Source of the DNA: Agapetus fuscipes
Taxonomy: Eukaryota; Arthropoda; Insecta; Trichoptera; Glossosomatidae
NCBI GenBank assembly: GCA_951799405.1
Contig: OX637361.1
Span: 10,948,170-11,012,169, forward strand
Direction of reading: 5' to 3'
DNA: 64,000 bases
In this document: positions 1 through 10,672 of the stretch, piece by piece
How positions within the stretch are numbered: position 1 is the first letter of the stretch
How the letters are laid out: every line of letters begins with the position of its first letter
Translations under genes and position numbers: made by a program
Notes under the pieces: model-generated
Told to the model about the DNA's origin: nothing
Database searches by the model: none
The model's input: the letters and a program-made list of their open reading frames with translations, nothing else

Positions 1-250
1 CACTTTCCCGATAAGCCGGTCCCGCTCGCGCGCGCCCCGTCCCTGTCTGCCGGGATAGCCGCGTCCCTCTCCCGGACGCCCCGCTCAGATTGTAATGGCG
101 GTATGCAAATGACATGGCGCCGTGCAGAACGTACTTCTGGATGGAAATAGTAAACGGTGTAACGCGAAATTCCTGTCACATTTCGGACATTTTTTTTCGC
201 ATGATAGATATCCGTCACATCCTTAGTGCATTTGATGATCTTCGGTGGAG
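1..250. promoter_or_regulatory. GC-rich left edge with octamer motif
   Basis: The first 95 bases are rich in CpG (runs such as CTCGCGCGCGCCCC), unlike the A+T-rich surroundings. An exact POU-type octamer ATGCAAAT lies at 103-110. This could be the edge of a host promoter whose gene lies outside the window. No open frame or repeat match is visible here. Confidence 0.25.
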
Positions 251-284
251 AAACGAAGGGATTCGGTTCGAAACCGATTGAGAT

Positions 285-520
285 CCATCTACAATAATCT
301 ATTATCTTAGTTCCAAAGATAAATCAACATTTAAAGCTCATATCAAATGCATGCCCACAAACAGACACGTGTAGTTCGCGCTTACAAATGCTGAATGTGT
401 ACTTACAAATTATATCCAAACCTCAAATGAAATTAAACCCTTCAACTTTTCCCGACCTTCCCGCAGCAGCTTCCCGAAGCAAGGGTGACATTGGCAAAGT
501 GAACCATTTTTTACAGTATA
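285..520 (-). repeat. R245 copy, minus, 5' end lost
   Basis: Reading on the minus strand, the copy runs from the TACTGTAAAAAATGGTTCAC region to a decayed AACTAAGATAATAG tail. It stops abruptly at a SINE-C insertion boundary near 520, so the first 30 bases of the family consensus are missing. Confidence 0.8.
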
Positions 521-530
521 TCCATAAGGC

Positions 531-781
531 TGTTATGGCCGAGGAGGCTAAGCGGGCTAATCGTCTAGCGTGTTGGAATAGAGCAACGTTGGTTCGATAT
601 CCGCCTGGGTCATTTGACCATAACTTTGACCCTCGTTCAACAGATGTTATTGGGTAATTATTAATCAGATAATCATTTAAATAAACAATAATGAATTATT
701 AATTGATGATATTAATACCTGTTTCTGGCCAGGCAGAATAGGTTGGTGAATTGGATTCCTCTTCACAAAACTATTAAAAAA
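531..781 (+). mobile_element. SINE-C, tRNA-derived SINE
   Basis: The tRNA-like head (GGCTGTTATGGCCGAGG, then GGTTCGATATCCGCC as a B-box) is followed by a body containing GACCCTCGTTCAACAGATG and CTGTTTCTGGCCAGGC, and by a poly-A tail. Related copies lie at 3542, 9353, 11426, 44776 and 60138/62167. The head resembles a tRNA with a long variable arm; the parent tRNA is not certain. Confidence 0.75.
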
Positions 782-1008
782 AAAAAAAAAACTAAATAAG
801 TATTGCAATGACAGCTATATCCTTTTGCCAGATTATGGAACACACTATTTTAGACATTTTGTGGAACAACCTTAGAAAATAAACAAAATTGACAGATATA
901 CCCCTTTGCCATTAAACTACCGATCTATAAAAATCACAAAAAATTAAACTAAAAATAATTCCAGGTCCTCACAATTTTTTTTCCTGGACTTCTCCTTGTT
1001 CTTCTTTT

Positions 1009-1275
1009 CTTCTCCTTGACTGAGGTTGGTACGAGGCTGACCACCCGTGCTGTAAAAATCGGTTCACTTTTGCCAATGCCACCCCGGTTCAGGGAACGGC
1101 GGCAGGAGTTGCAAGGTTTATGTCCATGTGAGGTTTTCTTTATTTGTATGCACACTTGCAGAATGTGTAGGCGCGAACTTACATATGCCTGTCTGTAGGC
1201 ATGCATTTCATATGAGCCTTAAATGTTAACATATCCTTGCAGCTTAGATTATAGATTATAGATTATAGAGTGTAA
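1009..1275 (+). repeat. R245 copy, plus
   Basis: Near full-length copy from TCTCCTTGACTGAGG to GCAGCTTAGATTATAG with three ATTATAG units at the end. It contains the family core GGTTCACTTTTGCCAATGCC and GAATGTGTAGGCGCGAAC. Confidence 0.85.
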
Positions 1276-1963
1276 TTTTGAATTTTAATTTACTATACAA
1301 AAAAAACTATTTAAAATAACATTTCTTTTTCTCCAATTAAAAAACTTATTTTACACCAAAAGTTTTCCTTCATTATTTTGTTTGTTTTATTTTTTATTTT
1401 AAAAGTGGCACATCACTTGGCGCGACCCCGTATACAGCCGGACGCGCTTTCTTTTTTCTCCCTGTGCGCCCCGCGGTACACCGATAGGTTTGTACCACAC
1501 TCATCCAAGTGCCAGACCTCTCTTTTTTGCCGGTTTTTTTGCCTGTTTTCCGTGTTGGTACCGCATTACCTCGTACAAACTACGGATACGCTATTTAATT
1601 GATAAAGAATTTTGATTCCCCCCAACAACGCTGTACGTATTTTTTTTTTCAGTTTTTTTTTCATTTAGCGAGCCTCTCGTTTTTTTGCGTCCTTAATGAA
1701 ATAATGAAAACTTTTTTTCAAACTGTTTTTTTTTCTTACGGTTGGCAACACTTTATATTGCAGCCAACATCGTTTCTATTATTTTAATGTTTTCTGTCAT
1801 TTAATACTTTTATAACTAGATCTGATTATTTTTTTATTTAAAAAAAATCTTGAAGAGGAATACAAGTCACCAACTTATTTTTGTCTGGTAAAAAAAATCA
1901 ACAACTTTATTGAATGAATTATTACTGTATAATTACACAATAAAATCTATCAATATATTTCTC
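1276..1963. other. A+T-rich spacer, no gene seen
   Basis: Long T-runs dominate. A somewhat GC-richer patch at 1418-1580 (GGCGCGACCCCGTATACAGC) has no recognisable repeat or convincing coding frame. Confidence 0.4.
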
Positions 1964-2204
1964 ACGTTTAATAATAAAGAGCAATAACTCAAAAATTGGG
2001 AAAATCGAGATTTTATAATAAAACGCAAGAACAATGCGAGAAGAATAGGTAGAATGCGACAGACGTTCAATTTGGACGAATATGACCCAGATAAAACATC
2101 GGCCACCTTTTTCATCCCATACAAGTTGTACTGGTTGTCTGAACTTCAAACGTGATTTCCCAACATTATTATTTTTTGAGTTATTGCTCTTTATTATTAA
2201 ACGT
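1964..2204. mobile_element. MITE-8, perfect 32-bp terminal inverted repeats
   Basis: Arms at 1964-1995 (ACGTTTAATAATAAAGAGC...) and 2173-2204 are exact reverse complements over 32 bases, enclosing about 177 bp. No transposase is encoded, so this is a non-autonomous DNA element or foldback. No target duplication is obvious, and no second copy was found in the window. Confidence 0.75.
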
Positions 2205-2211
2205 GCGATTT

Positions 2212-2497
2212 GACCGGTCCGCAGTCTAGTGGTAGCGCTTCGGACTCGGAAATGGAAGGTTGTGAGTTCAAATCCCGGTGGCGCACAAAAAAATAAACCA
2301 TTTATATTTTAAAATATGCTCTTCTCTTTTTTGAAAATTCATATCCCTTTACCAGAAACTGGTTACCAAAAGTCCATCCAGCCTTACAGAAACTGGGTCT
2401 AGCTTGAAAATTTACGCTTTCTATAGCTTGCAGAGGGTTCTTGAGGTGTGATTCTCACTAAAACAGCGCTCACCAAATAAATTATCCTAATTATCAA
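2212..2497 (+). mobile_element. SINE-A, near full length
   Basis: The tRNA-like head is GACCGGTCCGCAGTCTAGTGG, with B-box GAGTTCAAATCCCGG. The body has CCATTTATATTTTAAAATAT and CCATCCAGCCTTACAG. The tail GAGGGTTCTTGAGGTGTGA...CAGCGCTCACCAAATAAAT is the tail shared with L2-like LINE 3' ends. An internal RNA polymerase III promoter is expected from family knowledge. Confidence 0.85.
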
Positions 2498-2504
2498 CTC
2501 ATAT

Positions 2505-2792
2505 CAATGGAATAAGTTACCGGTATTTGTGTTTCCATCCAAATTTAACCTTACCCTTTTCAAATTCAATATCAATCGCCATTTTCTCTCAGTGTCTCAA
2601 AACAAAGCAACGCAACACGCAACGCAACGCACACCACAGCACTGCGCAGCTAAAGACCCTGTAACCAAATAAGGACAACTGTCACATCACCAACACCTCT
2701 GCGGAACTATAACAAGTGTATAGACCCCTAGAGTCCCTTTAATCTAGGGAGTCTCCCATACAGGCTTCCTAAAAAACAACTCTGCCTGTACG
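2505..2792 (+). mobile_element. LINE-X 3' fragment (C-terminus and 3' UTR)
   Basis: The frame reads WNKLPVFVFPSKFNLTLFKF, a typical C-terminal motif of Jockey/CR1-type LINE ORF2. It is followed by a shared 3' UTR (CTCAGTGTCTCAAAACAAAG, CCTAGAGTCCC..TCTAGGGAGTCTCCC) and an A-run. The same 3' UTR recurs at 7925, 19135 and 46813. Confidence 0.65.
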
Positions 2793-2797
2793 ATAAA

Positions 2798-2955
2798 TGA
2801 GTACCAGTCTCCTCAAGAGCTGGTTAACTCCCATTTTAACTGAAGGAGTTGGCGTAAGGCCGGTCACCTTTAACCTGTAAAAATAAATAGTTTCCACTCC
2901 TCACCACAAGCTTCGGGGAAAACGTGGCAAGAAGTTAAACTATATGTGTATGAGT
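2798..2955 (+). mobile_element. SINE-B 3' half
   Basis: 5'-truncated copy starting near GAGTACCAGTCTCCTCAAG. It retains GGAGTTGGCGTAAGGCCGG, CCTGTAAAAATAAATAG and GGCAAGAAGTTAAACTATAT. Confidence 0.8.
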
Positions 2956-2998
2956 GAGAAGGTGTCACAGAACGGTATTAATTTCATGATCACCAAAA

Positions 2999-3251
2999 CG
3001 CTGCCTTAGTTCTTGTTTGCCGTATAAACCATTAAGCTAATTTTACATGAGCAATGTTTGCATGTGTACTGGACCAATGTGTCTTTTGAAAACAGGATAT
3101 TGATTTAAAAATATATTTAAAACAACATTTCGAGTTTTACGTTTTTTCTTAGCTAAGGTTGTGTAGAATTTGATTCTTAAGACAATTGCATTAAAAAGTC
3201 ATCTTTGACAGAATTGATCTATACCTACGGCAAAGAAGAACTGGGGAAGCG
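2999..3251 (+). mobile_element. MITE-1 copy a
   Basis: About 250 bp with inverted ends: CGCTGCCTTAGTTCTTGTTT on the left and, reversed, CGCTTCCCCAGTTCTTCTTT on the right. Interior landmarks are ACATGAGCAATGTTTGCATG and GTGTAGAATTTGATTCTTAA. Four other copies lie at 23481, 34333, 47845 (half) and 58760. No coding capacity. Confidence 0.8.
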
Positions 3252-3541
3252 AAAAGGTGACAGATAAGGGTGAGGAAGAAGAAGTTGGAGATGTATTTTA
3301 AGGCTCAGGTATGCCAGATTTTGATATGCATCACTCGGATGTGTCATAAATTGTTTAAAAATATGATTATATAGTAACAATAGCGTCGGTGCCCGTCCGC
3401 CGACCCGAACAATGACAGGATGTGACAAAAAAATAATAAAACACACAAGTCTATGTAAGGTTTGGGAACAAGCCTGTTGGAGCTTGGCTATACACTCATC
3501 GTCATCAGCATCCTCCTGGCTATCATCATCATCACCAACAG

Positions 3542-3945
3542 TTTTTTAAATAGATTTGTGAAGAGGAATGCAATTCACCAACCTATTCTGCCTGGGCTGG
3601 AAGTCTCATCACCACGGTAATTCTTACCTACCGAATATCGGAAGACCTGTCAATACAAAATGGCCGCAAGTGAACACAAATATCACCGATAGTCGGTAGA
3701 TAAGAATTACCGTGGTGATGAGACTTCCAGCCCTGTCCAGAAACAGGTATTAATTTCATCAATTAGATAATATTTCATTATTGTTTGTTTTAATCAATTA
3801 TTAGTTTATAATTACCAAATGACATCTGTTGAACCAGGGTCAAAGTTATGGTCAAATGATCCAGGCGGGGATCGAACCAACGTTGTTCTATTCAAAACAC
3901 GCTAGAAAGATCAGTCCACTTGGACCCCTCGGCCATAACACCGAC
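3542..3945 (-). mobile_element. SINE-C, minus, carrying a nested MITE
   Basis: SINE-C read from 3945 (GTCGGTGTTATGGCCGAGG) to the poly-A side at 3542. The consensus stretch CTGTTTCTGGCCAGGCAGAA is split by MITE-2 at 3595-3732. Confidence 0.85.
3595..3732. mobile_element. MITE-2, foldback nested in SINE-C
   Basis: A 138-bp element whose arms (GGCTGGAAGTCTCATCACCA... and its reverse complement) match over about 46 bases around a roughly 45-bp centre. CTG flanks both sides and fits a 3-bp target duplication. Three-base duplications are typical of PIF/Harbinger; that assignment is an inference. Confidence 0.8.
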
Positions 3946-3977
3946 GAATTTATTATACATATTCGTCTAGTACCTAA

Positions 3978-4165
3978 CTAGTTCCTCGACTTATAGTTTG
4001 GTCTGAGACTGATCGACCTTGCGGTAAAATTTGATTCACTTTTGCCAGTTGAGTTGCAGGATTCATTTGACATTTAGGTTTTCCTTTTGTTTAATGTTTA
4101 AGGCGTGTCTGCTTGTAGGCATAAATGTTTTCATGTCTTCGCAACTTAGATTATGGATTATAGTT
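3978..4165 (+). repeat. R245 copy, plus, internally deleted
   Basis: Starts GTTCCTCGACTTATAG and ends CGCAACTTAGATTATGGATT. About 60 internal bases are lost. It faces the minus copy at 4266 tail to tail. Confidence 0.7.
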
Positions 4166-4265
4166 CATCCTTAATCGTAGTGTAGAAAGTCAACCTCCGA
4201 AGACGATGACTAAAAACGAAACGCCAATATCTAAGTATTGTCTTATAAAGTGTATAACGTAATTT

Positions 4266-4440
4266 TCTAATCTAATCTAATCTAAGTTGCAAAGATATGC
4301 AACATTTGGGAATCACATTATATGCATTATCACAAGCAGACACGTATACGTTCGCGCTTAAAACACCGCTTGCAAACATACATATAACATAACAACCCAA
4401 ATCTCAAATGAACATACACCCTGCAACTCTTAAGAAATTA
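4266..4440 (-). repeat. R245 copy, minus, 5' truncated
   Basis: Tail repeat CTAATCTAATCTAATCTAAG, then GTTGCAAAGATATG, ending at CCCTGCAACTCTTAAGAAAT. The segment with CCCCTGTTTCAGGG is absent. The following 300 bp (to 4745) hold nothing recognisable. Confidence 0.75.
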
Positions 4441-4745
4441 AAAAAAAAAAAACAATCCAACCTCCTATAAAAGAGAGAATTAGGAAGCGTATGTGTTGTT
4501 GTACTTGTCATAAAGGACCGTCCTTGTGGACGAAACAAGATCAAAATATTAAGTAGGGCTGACATTGATTTTACCAATTCGTGACAATACATACTGCTTT
4601 AGAATTTTAAACAGGTTTTGAAAATAATAAAATCATAAAGTTGCGGTAAAAAGTTGCTCTAGATGCCCAGCTTAGTTACATTTTTTTCGAGACGATAGAC
4701 ATGTAATTTTTGTTTATTTCTAAAATAATAATTTATTTTGTGTGT

Positions 4746-4925
4746 TCCTTGACTTATAGGTCGGTATGTGGCTGTCCACCCATGCTGTAGAAAATGGTTC
4801 ACTATGCCAATGTCACCCCTGTTTCAGGGAAGGTCGGCAGGAGTTGCAGGGTGTATGTCCATTTGAGATTTGGTTTTTATGTTGTAGGTTCACATGCGGC
4901 ATGTGCAAGCGCGAACTTTTACGCA
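4746..4925 (+). repeat. R245 copy, plus, tail lost
   Basis: Begins GTTCCTTGACTTATAGGTCG and runs to CATGTGCAAGCGCGAAC. It stops at a minus-strand SINE-B, so the tail is missing. Confidence 0.8.
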
Positions 4926-4944
4926 ACAACACTAGTTCGTGTGC

Positions 4945-5085
4945 CATCTTGTCCTTGTCGGTATTTTATTTTCGGTTTAAAATAAACACCGAAACGGAAA
5001 ATCATTTGACACCCTCCGTGGTTATCGAACCCGAGCTCTCGGCATGGAATGCAAGCACTCTACCAACTGAGCTATCGACCGGACT
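4945..5085 (-). mobile_element. SINE-B 5' half, minus
   Basis: The tRNA-like head reads from 5085 (TCCGGTCGATAGCTCAGTTG) through GGGTTCGATAACC and TTCCGTTTCGGTGTTTATTT. The 3' half is missing here. Confidence 0.8.
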
Positions 5086-5336
5086 CTATGCTGTTTACGA
5101 AACCCTTATGTACATTTTATGTACTGAAATCTTTGTTATTTACATGTATGTATTGTATTATCAGCGTATGTATGAATGTACCTCGCCAGGGTCTCCTCTC
5201 TCTCAATGTTTATCCACAACAAAAGACTTTATCGTACTTGCTTTATGCAGGCCCGCTGCGAGGAAATTATTTAAAATATTAAATCCATATGTTTTTTTCA
5301 ATAAAAATCATTTACAAGAACAGTTTAGACCAGTGT

Positions 5337-5500
5337 TTGACCCTGACCTAGGGTTTCAGAAATTATTTCCCGTTTCGGTGTTTATTTCAAACCAAATAAA
5401 TCAAATACCGGCAAGGCTTATTTAGCCTTCACAAGACATGAGCACGTGCCTTCTCGGGAGCACGAAAATCCCAAGTGATAAGCGTAAGGTCGTATTTGTT
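5337..5500 (+). mobile_element. SINE-B middle part, plus, diverged
   Basis: Matches the SINE-B body: TTTCCCGTTTCGGTGTTTAT, TACCGGCAAGGCTTA, CAAGACATGAG and GGAGCACG. Head and tail are absent. The gap 5086-5336 holds no recognised element. Confidence 0.65.
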
Positions 5501-5640
5501 AATTGTGAAAATAAATATACCTCTTCAGTAAAAACGCATCAAAGTGGAGATGTGTCTCCACTTTGTTCTGTCGATGCACTCTTCTTACATCTCCCTGCAT
5601 CCTAATATTATGATTTACGAATCTGCTATAATAATAAATA

Positions 5641-5935
5641 AATTAGGCTGATTTATTTAGTGAGCGCTGTTTTTGTGTGTATCACACCTCAAAAGCTCTC
5701 TGCGAGCTTGGTCGTCGCTGTAGAAAGCGCCAATTCTCAAGTAAGACTCAGTTGCTGTAATGCTGGATGGACCTTTTGATGACCGTTCTTTGGTAAAGGT
5801 TTATGAATTTTTCAACCCAGCGAAGAGCATATTTGTAAATATATAAATTGTATATTTGTTGTGCTCCGCCGGGATTCGAACCCACGACCATCCATTTACG
5901 AGTCTGAAGTGTTACCACTGGACTACGGACCGTTC
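5641..5935 (-). mobile_element. SINE-A, full length, minus
   Basis: Reads from TGAACGGTCCGTAGTCCAG at 5935 through B-box GGGTTCGAATCCCGG to the L2-type tail (GAGAGCTTTTGAGGTGTGA..AACAGCGCTCACTAAATAA) at 5641. Confidence 0.9.
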
Positions 5936-6004
5936 ACTACTGCCATGTATAGGAGTTAAGAAATGAATTAAAAAAAGTAAATAAAATAAAATAAAATCTT
6001 AGTA

Positions 6005-6240
6005 CGGTCCATTCACCAGTTCAGTAGCCGCGGTTTTGCGTAGCGCACATGTGTATACCCGCTAGCTACTGGAGTTGCGGGCGCGTCGCCTACCAGTCGC
6101 AACCCATTCCCGCTCAGCGACAACAAGGGAGAGTGGGGTTATCGCGGCCGAGCATCGCGGTCCGACCCCAACGCTGCTCGCTAGACGCCGCTAGACTCCA
6201 TTCTACGTATTTTTGTAGACCGCCTGCGTTTTGTGTATAG
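6005..6240. promoter_or_regulatory. GC-rich island of unknown nature
   Basis: About 230 bp of GC-rich, CpG-bearing sequence (GGGCGCGTCGCCTACCAG, GTTATCGCGGCCGAGC). It does not match any repeat in the window. It could be a host promoter or exon, or an older element; no gene call is possible. Confidence 0.2.
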
Positions 6241-6384
6241 AAACAACTTATCTTGGTTTTGCCGGATAAAATCTAGGGCGTATGTACAAAATTTTATTTA
6301 ATTCTTCTCCATTTAAATTTAAAAAAAAAACTGAAAAGTAAAAAATCATTTTTGCACTTGTAAAGATTCTGTCTTCGTAGTCGC

Positions 6385-6525
6385 TAAGATGAATTAGTAT
6401 TTGAGATCCATATGAAGTGCATGCCCATAAGCAGACACCAGTAAATTCGCGTCGACACATCCTGCAAGCGTATTTTCAAATAAAAACTCAAATCTCAAAT
6501 AAGCATAAGTCCTGCATCATGGGCA
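6385..6525 (-). repeat. R245 copy, minus, diverged middle part
   Basis: Recognisable by GTATTTGAGATCCATATGAA, GCATGCCCATAAGCAGACAC and GCATAAGTCCTGCATC. The R245 head and tail repeats are missing. Confidence 0.6.
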
Positions 6526-8400
6526 CAGAACCTATTTATTTTGACAGGTAATAGCACACAAATCACAATAAATTTAAGGCTGTTCCATTGTGAAATTGAA
6601 GAAGGAATTTGTATAAATTAATAAAATTTGTATTGTAATTAAAAAGAAAAATATTCCTGACCCTGGTTTTATACAATGACATTAGACAATTATAAAAAAA
6701 TGTGAACAACTAGACATTACATATTTTGTTCATATAACCATCTCATATTTCATACATCTTTATCATATTGTCGATTGATAAAAAAGGAGAAGACACAAAA
6801 GTTATGAAAAGAAACATTGGGATGTTTTTTTTTTGTTAGCGTTGTCTTTGTGTGAATTCTACTTCAAGACCCCTCTGTGAGCTTGATAGTCAATACAAAG
6901 CACAAATGGACTGAATTCAGATTTTTTCCTAGATGAAAAAACTTCACACTCGTATAGCACTACGGTCCTTAGCAAACAACAAAAATATTTTTTGGCCTCT
7001 TCCTTAAGAACTTGGCCGTGTGACGTCACAATTTCGTCTACGTTAATTCATGTGCAGACTTCATTTTTAAGTTAGATCCAGCTACTGTAAGACTGAGTGA
7101 ACCATTGTGATTTTTTCTCGCTAAGACCACGTATGTAAATAATATAATTGTTCCAAGAGTAGATACGCCATTGACATTTTATTTTTATTTTTTTTACAGT
7201 AGAAGAAGAAATCTGGGAGCGACGGGCGTCTCAAAGCAGAAAAAAATAAAGCCTTTTATTGAATCTCTGATGCTGTGTCACTCATTGTGTCAGATTTATG
7301 AATAGAAGTCTACCATTGAGCCAGAATGTACTGCGGCATGCCCCAAAAGGGCCTATCCAGAAACATCTAACCCACATCTCTGTATGCAAGATTCACTTTA
7401 GTCACTGGATGATCCATTGTCTCTGGATAGCACTGAGGTAGGCTTATCCAGAGTTCAACTGCTACCAGACGAGATGATCTAAGCTTGACATACGAAAAAA
7501 TCAAATAAACTAAAGATCATCTTACTTTGCCCCTTGGTCTTACTAACCCCATTCGCCTCTTTTATCGGTCGACCTCTTACATTGTTATTTCAACTTTTTT
7601 TTATTGCAGTTTAATACAGCTTCTGTTTTGTATGTTTATATTTTTCTTTTGTATTTGAACGACTGACAAAAAAGTATCATGAGATAAAATATACGAAGCA
7701 AAAAGATCGAGAAAAAAAATCTGGATAAAATTGAAGCATATATGAAAATATGAGATACCATCTTGGATATTGAATCTAATTTAATATTACGTAGAACTTG
7801 TAAATTTAGAATTCAGATTCTTTCCACTGTTTCTTTACAAGTAAGTTAGCAGAAACTATTCATTTTCACGAATGTGGGTTTTTATTGATTTTGAAGAAAC
7901 GTGACATTTTTTTCTTGAGATCTCTCTAATTCAAAGCACTTTCTTTCAGTGTCTCAAAAAATCAAAAGCAACACAACACACAATGCAACACAACATATCT
8001 AACAACCCTGCTACAATAAAAGGTTCAGGACTACATCCGCCCCCTCACCAACATCCACACCTCTGACTCAAAATTGACTTCAACAAGTGTGACCTCTATA
8101 TTATCTGAAATCTAGAGATTCTCCCACATAGGTTTCTTTAAAAAAAATGGTTGTAAATTATTTTTGACACCAATTGGATTCGAACTCAGACCCTTAAAAA
8201 AATCAATTAACACATTGAGTGAACGCAAAAAATCAACAAAAACAATTGATTGACGTATCTGAAAAAAAAACGTTTTTTTGTTGAAATGGTCATTACACGA
8301 CAAAACGTGTCGGGGTAGTCACAATGCACATGAAAGCATGGCCTACCTTTGGGTGTGTTACGCTTGCTTCGATTTGGCAACGTTGCTGAAATGTGGATGT
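6526..8400. other. A+T-rich spacer with element relics
   Basis: Contains a decayed minus SINE-A tail at 6836-6905 (GTTGTCTTTGTGTGAATTC), a palindromic CRE-like TGACGTCA at 7021-7028, and a LINE-X 3' UTR relic at 7925-8150 (TTCAGTGTCTCAAAAAATC, ATCTAGAGATTCTCCCACAT). The part at 7200-7900 shows no recognisable gene or repeat. Confidence 0.5.
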
Positions 8401-8721
8401 CAACTAAGCTACACATATAGTGTAACTTCTTGCCGCGTTATACCCGAAAGGGTCGCATGTGGCGAGTTGAACCTATTTATTTTTACAGGTAAGGGGGCCG
8501 GCCTTACGCTTACCACTTCAGTTGAAGCGGGGGTTTCCCAGCTCCCGAGGGGGCTGGTACTCATTTCTTGTGAAGGCTGAGTAAACCTTGCCGGTATTTT
8601 TATTATGGGGTTTGAAATAAACACCGAAACAGGAAATCATTTCTGACACCCTCCTCGGTGGGATTCGAACCCGAGCTCACGGGGTAGAATGCAAGCACTC
8701 TACCAACTGAGCTATCGACCG
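8401..8721 (-). mobile_element. SINE-B, full length, minus
   Basis: Head CGGTCGATAGCTCAGTTGGT at 8721, B-box GGGTTCGAATCCCACC, body TACCGGCAAGGTTTACTCAG, tail GTAACTTC..TATATGTGTAGCTTAGTTG at 8401. All landmarks of the family are present. Confidence 0.9.
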
Positions 8722-9352
8722 CATATATCAATCCATCAAAAACACTTCAGTAAATATATTCATGTAACTTTAATATATTTTTATGAATATGTTTTAAGAA
8801 AACATAAACAATCAATCAATATGAATTTTCACAGTGTTAATACACAAACCATAAAAAATATAATTAATATATTATATTATTGTTTCATAACGTTGAGAGC
8901 ACTTACTTTTGTCGATATGTAGATTCTGGAGAAAAAAAACTTTTTCTCTATGAAGTTATATTAAAATAGTACAGAGTGTGTGGTCACAAAGAAGCAAAAG
9001 CACATACGGAATAGGATTCAGCGAAGTTTAGGTAGTTATTGTGTAAAGATGACCCAACGTGTGAGTCTGGAATCTTCAATTTTAATTTAGATTTCCTTGC
9101 AACTTTGATTTTGAATATATTCATTAACTAGTTGAAGCGAAAACAAGTTAAAAACAAAAATGAAAATTGCATTTTTTTTATGAATCTCCGGTATTTTTAA
9201 GAATCAAAAGGTGTATCACTGTCATTCTATTCACAAAGGATTTATAAGGATTCATAAAAATGTCGTTGCTACTTTCTTTCTCTAAGTTTTCAGCAATGAG
9301 AAGCAAAGAAAGTTGTTCACTTTTTTTTGCATGTTCTGTAATGTTTTAAAAA
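8722..9352. other. A+T-rich spacer with a ribozyme-element 3' end
   Basis: At 8818-8875 the sequence ATGAATTTTCACAGTGTTAA..ACACAAACCATAAAAAATAT is the 3' end of the hammerhead-like element family seen whole at 11743 and 36122. The rest shows nothing recognisable. Confidence 0.5.
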
Positions 9353-9613
9353 GTCGGTGTTATGGCCGAGGGGGCCAAGAGGGCTGATCTTTCTAGCGTG
9401 TTTGGAATAGAACAACGTTGGTTCGATCCCCGCCTGGGTCATTTGACTATAACTTTGACCCTGGATCAACATATGTTATTGGGTAATTATTAATTAATAA
9501 TTCATTAAAATAAACAAATTAAAATATTAATTGATGATGTTATTAGCTGTTTCTGGCCAGGAATAATAGGTTTGGTGCATCTAAATCCTGTTCACAAATA
9601 TATTTAAAAAAAA
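9353..9613 (+). mobile_element. SINE-C, full length
   Basis: Head GTCGGTGTTATGGCCGAGG, B-box GGTTCGATCCCCGCC, body GACCCTGGATCAACATATG and CTGTTTCTGGCCAGG, A-rich end. This is one of the best-preserved copies. Confidence 0.85.
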
Positions 9614-10672
9614 GCAAAAACAAAAAGTTCTCTAACTTGGATAGGCACATTGTTGCCACATTATTTTGAGAAAGCTTTCAATCACTTGTGAGGCTGCGTT
9701 TCAGCCCACAGCCATTCCAGTAGACGGTGCGCAGTTTGCACCCACTCTACGCAGCCCGCTGATGTACGACTTGTCGATTCATTTTTATGACTGCGAGAAC
9801 ACGGCAATCCGGTCCACCTGATGCAAGCGACGATATACTCTGTCACATGTGCGTCCAAAGCAGACAACTATAGTCAAACCTCAGCGTGCACTTCAAGCGA
9901 AGTTGTGTCACGGCTATAAAATACGTCAAAAGTCAAACTTACTTGCTTTCTACCGTTCTTGTGGATTGTAAAGACCTATTTCATGCCTATACTTCTTCTA
10001 TATTACCTCTCTAAATGTCAGAAATAGCATTTCATTGTTTAAGGAAGCTGCATTGGCTTCGTTTTACGGAAAATATGGTGTTACCGTGTGTAGGTATCTA
10101 ACGGTTTACAAAGCTTGTAAAGGTTCTTGTGAAGGCTTAGAAGTTCCAACCCGTTGAGATAAATTTGAGGAGACAGATGCTTAGATCTGTGTTCTTTATC
10201 TGAAAATTTTGATTCCGGAAAATTCGGTTTTCCGGTTTTTCACATTTATCTTTTCTGTCTATTTGCTGAATGAGTCCAGACTTCGGAGCAGTTTGACCAT
10301 TGAAATTGCACCTTGCGTGACTGCGAGGTTATCCAGGACTCCGCACAAATGCCAAAGTGCCTCCTTATAAGTGAAAAGTGTACCCTGTAAGATTTGCTTC
10401 AATTGTCAGGCGATAGTCATTGGAGATGCTTCACATAGGTGGTTCTGCATATGCTTACGTAATCAAGTTCAAAAATCATCCTTCTTCTTCTGTTTCAATC
10501 CTAAGTTTTTCCTTCAACAATATTCATCAATCTTTTTCACCATTCCTCCCTATCGATGGCAATCCTATTAAGTTCGTCATAGCACATATCTGCCAATACA
10601 TTCTGTAGGGATTCTCGGTGTGTTTGTCTTCTGTCGTTGTTCCCTCCGATAATCCCCTTAATTATGGTATTC
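9614..10672. other. Spacer, no recognised element
   Basis: The stretch at 9690-9900 is GC-richer, with a 61-codon minus frame of no recognisable family. The rest is A+T-rich with no convincing exon or repeat. It could include an old element. Confidence 0.35.

Noticed and set aside
4190..4235. A further hammerhead-like core (CCGAAGACG...GAAACG)
   Set aside because: The CTGANGA part is mutated and no stem II can be drawn.
4766..5425. 219-codon plus-strand frame
   Set aside because: It runs through R245 and two SINE-B fragments in different orientations, so it is chance readthrough of repeats.
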